Shown here one piece after another: positions 62,196-64,000 of a stretch of DNA of 64,000 nt. This DNA is from Sphingopyxis sp. YF1 (lineage in GTDB: Bacteria; Pseudomonadota; Alphaproteobacteria; Sphingomonadales; Sphingomonadaceae). The notes beneath the pieces were generated by a model, which had not been told where the DNA came from, did no database searches, and saw nothing but the letters and a program-made list of their open reading frames with translations. A program made the position numbers and the translations under genes. The stretch lies in assembly GCF_022701295.1 (NCBI RefSeq), contig NZ_CP033204.1, positions 2,852,001-2,916,000 of the forward strand. The letters run 5' to 3'. Position 1 is the stretch's first letter; the number at the start of each line of letters is the position of its first letter.

Positions 62196-62912
62196 ATGAA
62201 CATCCGCATACTGCCCATCCTCGCCGCCGCCGCGCTCGCGTCGCTGCCCGGCGTCGCGCATGCAGACGTCATCACGCTCGGAAGCGGCGACCTCAACAAG
62301 AGCTTCACCGTCGACTACAACGGCTACACCGGCAGCGGCGCGATCGACGGACTGACGTCGCAGATCGTCTTCACGCTGACCGGCACGACGGCGAACAGCT
62401 ATACGCTGAGCTATGCGGTCGCGAACAATTCGGGCACGCCGATCACCGGTTCGCGCGTGTCGGGTTTCGGCTTCAATACCGACCCGACGATCAGCGGCGC
62501 GTCGAGCACCGGCACCTACAGCGTGACCGCGCTCAACTCGAACGTGCCCAACGTCGGCACCGTCGACGTGTGCTTCAAGGGCGGCGGCGGCACCAACAGC
62601 TGCGCCGGAGGCGGCGGCGGCGGTGTGAGCCTCGGCGATTCGGGTTCGGGCACACTGACCCTGTCGTTCGCCTCGCCCGTCACCTCGCTGACGCTCAGCG
62701 ACTTCTTCACCCGCTACCAGTCGATCAGCGGCGCGGGATCGACCACGTCAGCGGTCGGCAGCGGTACGATCAGCACCTCGTCGGGCGGCACCTCGTCGGG
62801 CGGGACGCCGGTTCCCGAACCCGGCATGTTCGGCCTGTTCGCGCTGGGCGTCGGCGCATTGATGTTGCGCCGCCGGCGCGGTGCAGGCGCGCCCCAGCTC
62901 GCGACCGCCTGA
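62196..62912 (+). CDS. PEP-CTERM sorting-domain protein
   Basis: 238 residues with a signal peptide (NIRILPILAAAALASLPGVAHA) and a C-terminal PEP-CTERM: PVPEPGMFGLFALGVGALMLRRRR, with the PEP at 207-209. Between them is an all-beta Ser/Thr/Gly-rich domain with NNSGTPITGSRVSGFGFNTDPTISG, resembling the cistern-type PEP-CTERM proteins of sphingomonads. Exosortase (EpsH/XrtA) should cut at the PEP and hand it to the surface/EPS system. GGGGGATTCG precedes the ATG. Confidence 0.85.
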   Translation: MNIRILPILAAAALASLPGVAHADVITLGSGDLNKSFTVDYNGYTGSGAIDGLTSQIVFTLTGTTANSYTLSYAVANNSGTPITGSRVSGFGFNTDPTISGASSTGTYSVTALNSNVPNVGTVDVCFKGGGGTNSCAGGGGGGVSLGDSGSGTLTLSFASPVTSLTLSDFFTRYQSISGAGSTTSAVGSGTISTSSGGTSSGGTPVPEPGMFGLFALGVGALMLRRRRGAGAPQLATA

Positions 62913-62934
62913 TCGGGCTGGTCCGCGACCGCGA

Positions 62935-64000
62935 TCAGCGGTTCGCGGCCTCCCAATGCGCCCTGATCGCGGCGTTGCCCGGCGCGAGCCGATGAGCCTT
63001 GGCGAGATAGGTCCGCGCCGCGGCGCGATCCTTGCCCGACGACCAGAGCACCCAGCCGAGACTGTCGAGCACCGATGCATTGTCGGGCGCCTGCTTGAGC
63101 GCATCCCGCAGCAAGGCCACTGCCTTGTCGGACTGACCGTCCTGAAAATACGCCCAGCCCATATTGTTCAGGATCATCGCGTCGGGCCGGACACCCTCGC
63201 GCTCGATCAGGGCCTCGTAGGCGATGATCGCGCCCTTCCAGTCCCGCGCTGCCAGCGCTTGGTCGGCCCGAACGAACAGATTGGCCGTCCGCTCGGCTGA
63301 GGGCTTCGTGGCACGCGCGGCATAGGCGGCGGCGGCGTCCGCCTGCCCCGCAGCCTTCGCATGACGGGCCAGCGCCGCAAGCACCGCCCGCGACGCGCCG
63401 GGGCCGTCGGCGAGCGGCTTCAACGTCGTCACCGCCCGTTCGGGATCGCCCGACGCCGCATAGGCCGCGGCCAGCGTGAGCGCCGCATCCTCGTCGCGCG
63501 CGCCGCTCGCCAGATAGCGCGACAGTTCGGCAATCGCGATGTCATGGTTGCCCGCCGCCATCGCGACCTGCCCCGCGAGCAGCTGGATCGCCGGACGGTC
63601 GCCGGCGAGTTGACGCGCTGCGAGCAATTTTTCCTGTGCCTCCTGCGCGTCGCCGCGCAGCAGCGCCAGCCGCGCCGCGGCGATCGTCGTCGCCGGCGAC
63701 TGCGGCGCGATCCGGCGCAGTCGCTCGACCACGCCGGTCAGTGCTTCCTTGTCCTTGGCCGCCGCGAGCAGTTCGGCCTGCGCCGCAAGCGGTCCGCTGT
63801 TCAGCGGGTTCCGCTTCTCCGCCGCGGCATAATGTGTCAGCGCGCCGCTCACATTGGCGCGCCGCTGCGCGATCGCACCGGCCGCCATTTCGATTTCGAA
63901 ACCATTGCCTTTGGCCTCGCGCGCGGCGCCGACCAGCCGCTCGGCCTCGGACAGATCGCCGCGAAGCATGGCAAGACGCGCAGCCACCAGCTGAAGCCCC
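62935..64000 (-). CDS. TPR protein, PrsT-like (PEP-CTERM/exosortase-associated), partial
   Basis: At least 355 residues and continuing past the right edge: the frame is open to 64000, and the GTG at 63987 is internal. It is a chain of tetratricopeptide repeats (for example PATTIAAARLALLRGDAQEAQEKLLAARQ and DAMILNNMGWAYFQDGQSDKAVALLRDALKQAPDNASVLDSLGWVLWSSGKDRAAARTYLAKAHRLAPG). The end matches PrsT, the TPR lipoprotein of exosortase-linked EPS loci. Its position beside a PEP-CTERM protein supports this; the two genes are convergent. Confidence 0.75.
   Translation of the reverse strand, partial: GLQLVAARLAMLRGDLSEAERLVGAAREAKGNGFEIEMAAGAIAQRRANVSGALTHYAAAEKRNPLNSGPLAAQAELLAAAKDKEALTGVVERLRRIAPQSPATTIAAARLALLRGDAQEAQEKLLAARQLAGDRPAIQLLAGQVAMAAGNHDIAIAELSRYLASGARDEDAALTLAAAYAASGDPERAVTTLKPLADGPGASRAVLAALARHAKAAGQADAAAAYAARATKPSAERTANLFVRADQALAARDWKGAIIAYEALIEREGVRPDAMILNNMGWAYFQDGQSDKAVALLRDALKQAPDNASVLDSLGWVLWSSGKDRAAARTYLAKAHRLAPGNAAIRAHWEAANR

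Overview
The window is a high-GC chromosomal segment from an alphaproteobacterium, most likely a sphingomonad (Sphingopyxis or a close relative). The evidence is a DUF1153/SciP cell-cycle regulator, a PEP-CTERM protein next to a PrsT-like TPR protein, very GC-rich third codon positions, several CoA-dependent catabolic gene sets, and many short intergenic inverted repeats of the kind common in this order. It holds about 65 genes. I see no rRNA, tRNA, CRISPR array, transposase or integrase.

Layout. 1-8.5 kb: housekeeping and amino-acid or sugar metabolism (thioesterase, threonine ammonia-lyase, 3-hydroxyisobutyrate-dehydrogenase-like enzyme, secreted amidohydrolase, mannose-6-phosphate isomerase, Tat-exported flavoenzyme, FMN 2-hydroxyacid dehydrogenase). 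8.6-11.9 kb: CreD, and a TIR protein fused through a membrane segment to an alpha-helical repeat domain. 11.9-27.8 kb: a catabolic-looking block of two divergent sets (thioesterase, DUF1214-like, sulfotransferase-like, SDR and acyl-CoA synthetase; then a lipoyl-less E2-type acyltransferase, enoyl-CoA hydratase, alcohol dehydrogenase, second sulfotransferase-like and DUF1214-like proteins, two VOC proteins), with LuxR- and Crp-type regulators and an N-acyl-D-amino-acid deacylase. 30.7-38.4 kb: an eight-gene operon around a fused salicylyl/2-aminobenzoyl-CoA monooxygenase-reductase, with SDR, MarR, crotonase, two acyl-CoA dehydrogenases (one glutaryl-CoA type), thioesterase and RidA. It reads as an aerobic CoA-dependent aromatic acid pathway under MarR control.

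38.6-48.7 kb: a CHASE2/degenerate GGDEF/EAL c-di-GMP protein, a 20-residue ORF with its own ribosome site and terminator, a proteasome-like Ntn hydrolase with a SEC-C tail, a BlaI/M56 peptidase pair with an operator, and the class Ia ribonucleotide reductase genes nrdA and nrdB. 48.7-58.6 kb: small, hypothetical and envelope genes, a low-GC DUF4145 islet, a GIY-YIG protein between repeats, a sulfatase-fold membrane enzyme and a DsbA-like protein. 58.6-64 kb: mnmA, sciP, a small lipoprotein, a GNAT enzyme and the PEP-CTERM/TPR pair at the right edge.

The observations most worth following are the Ntn hydrolase whose Thr1/Asp17/Lys33 spacing equals that of HslV and proteasome beta subunits, the TIR/alpha-repeat fusion, the aromatic-CoA operon that lacks its own ligase and carries a RidA without the catalytic arginine, and the 20-residue ORF at 41.0 kb.
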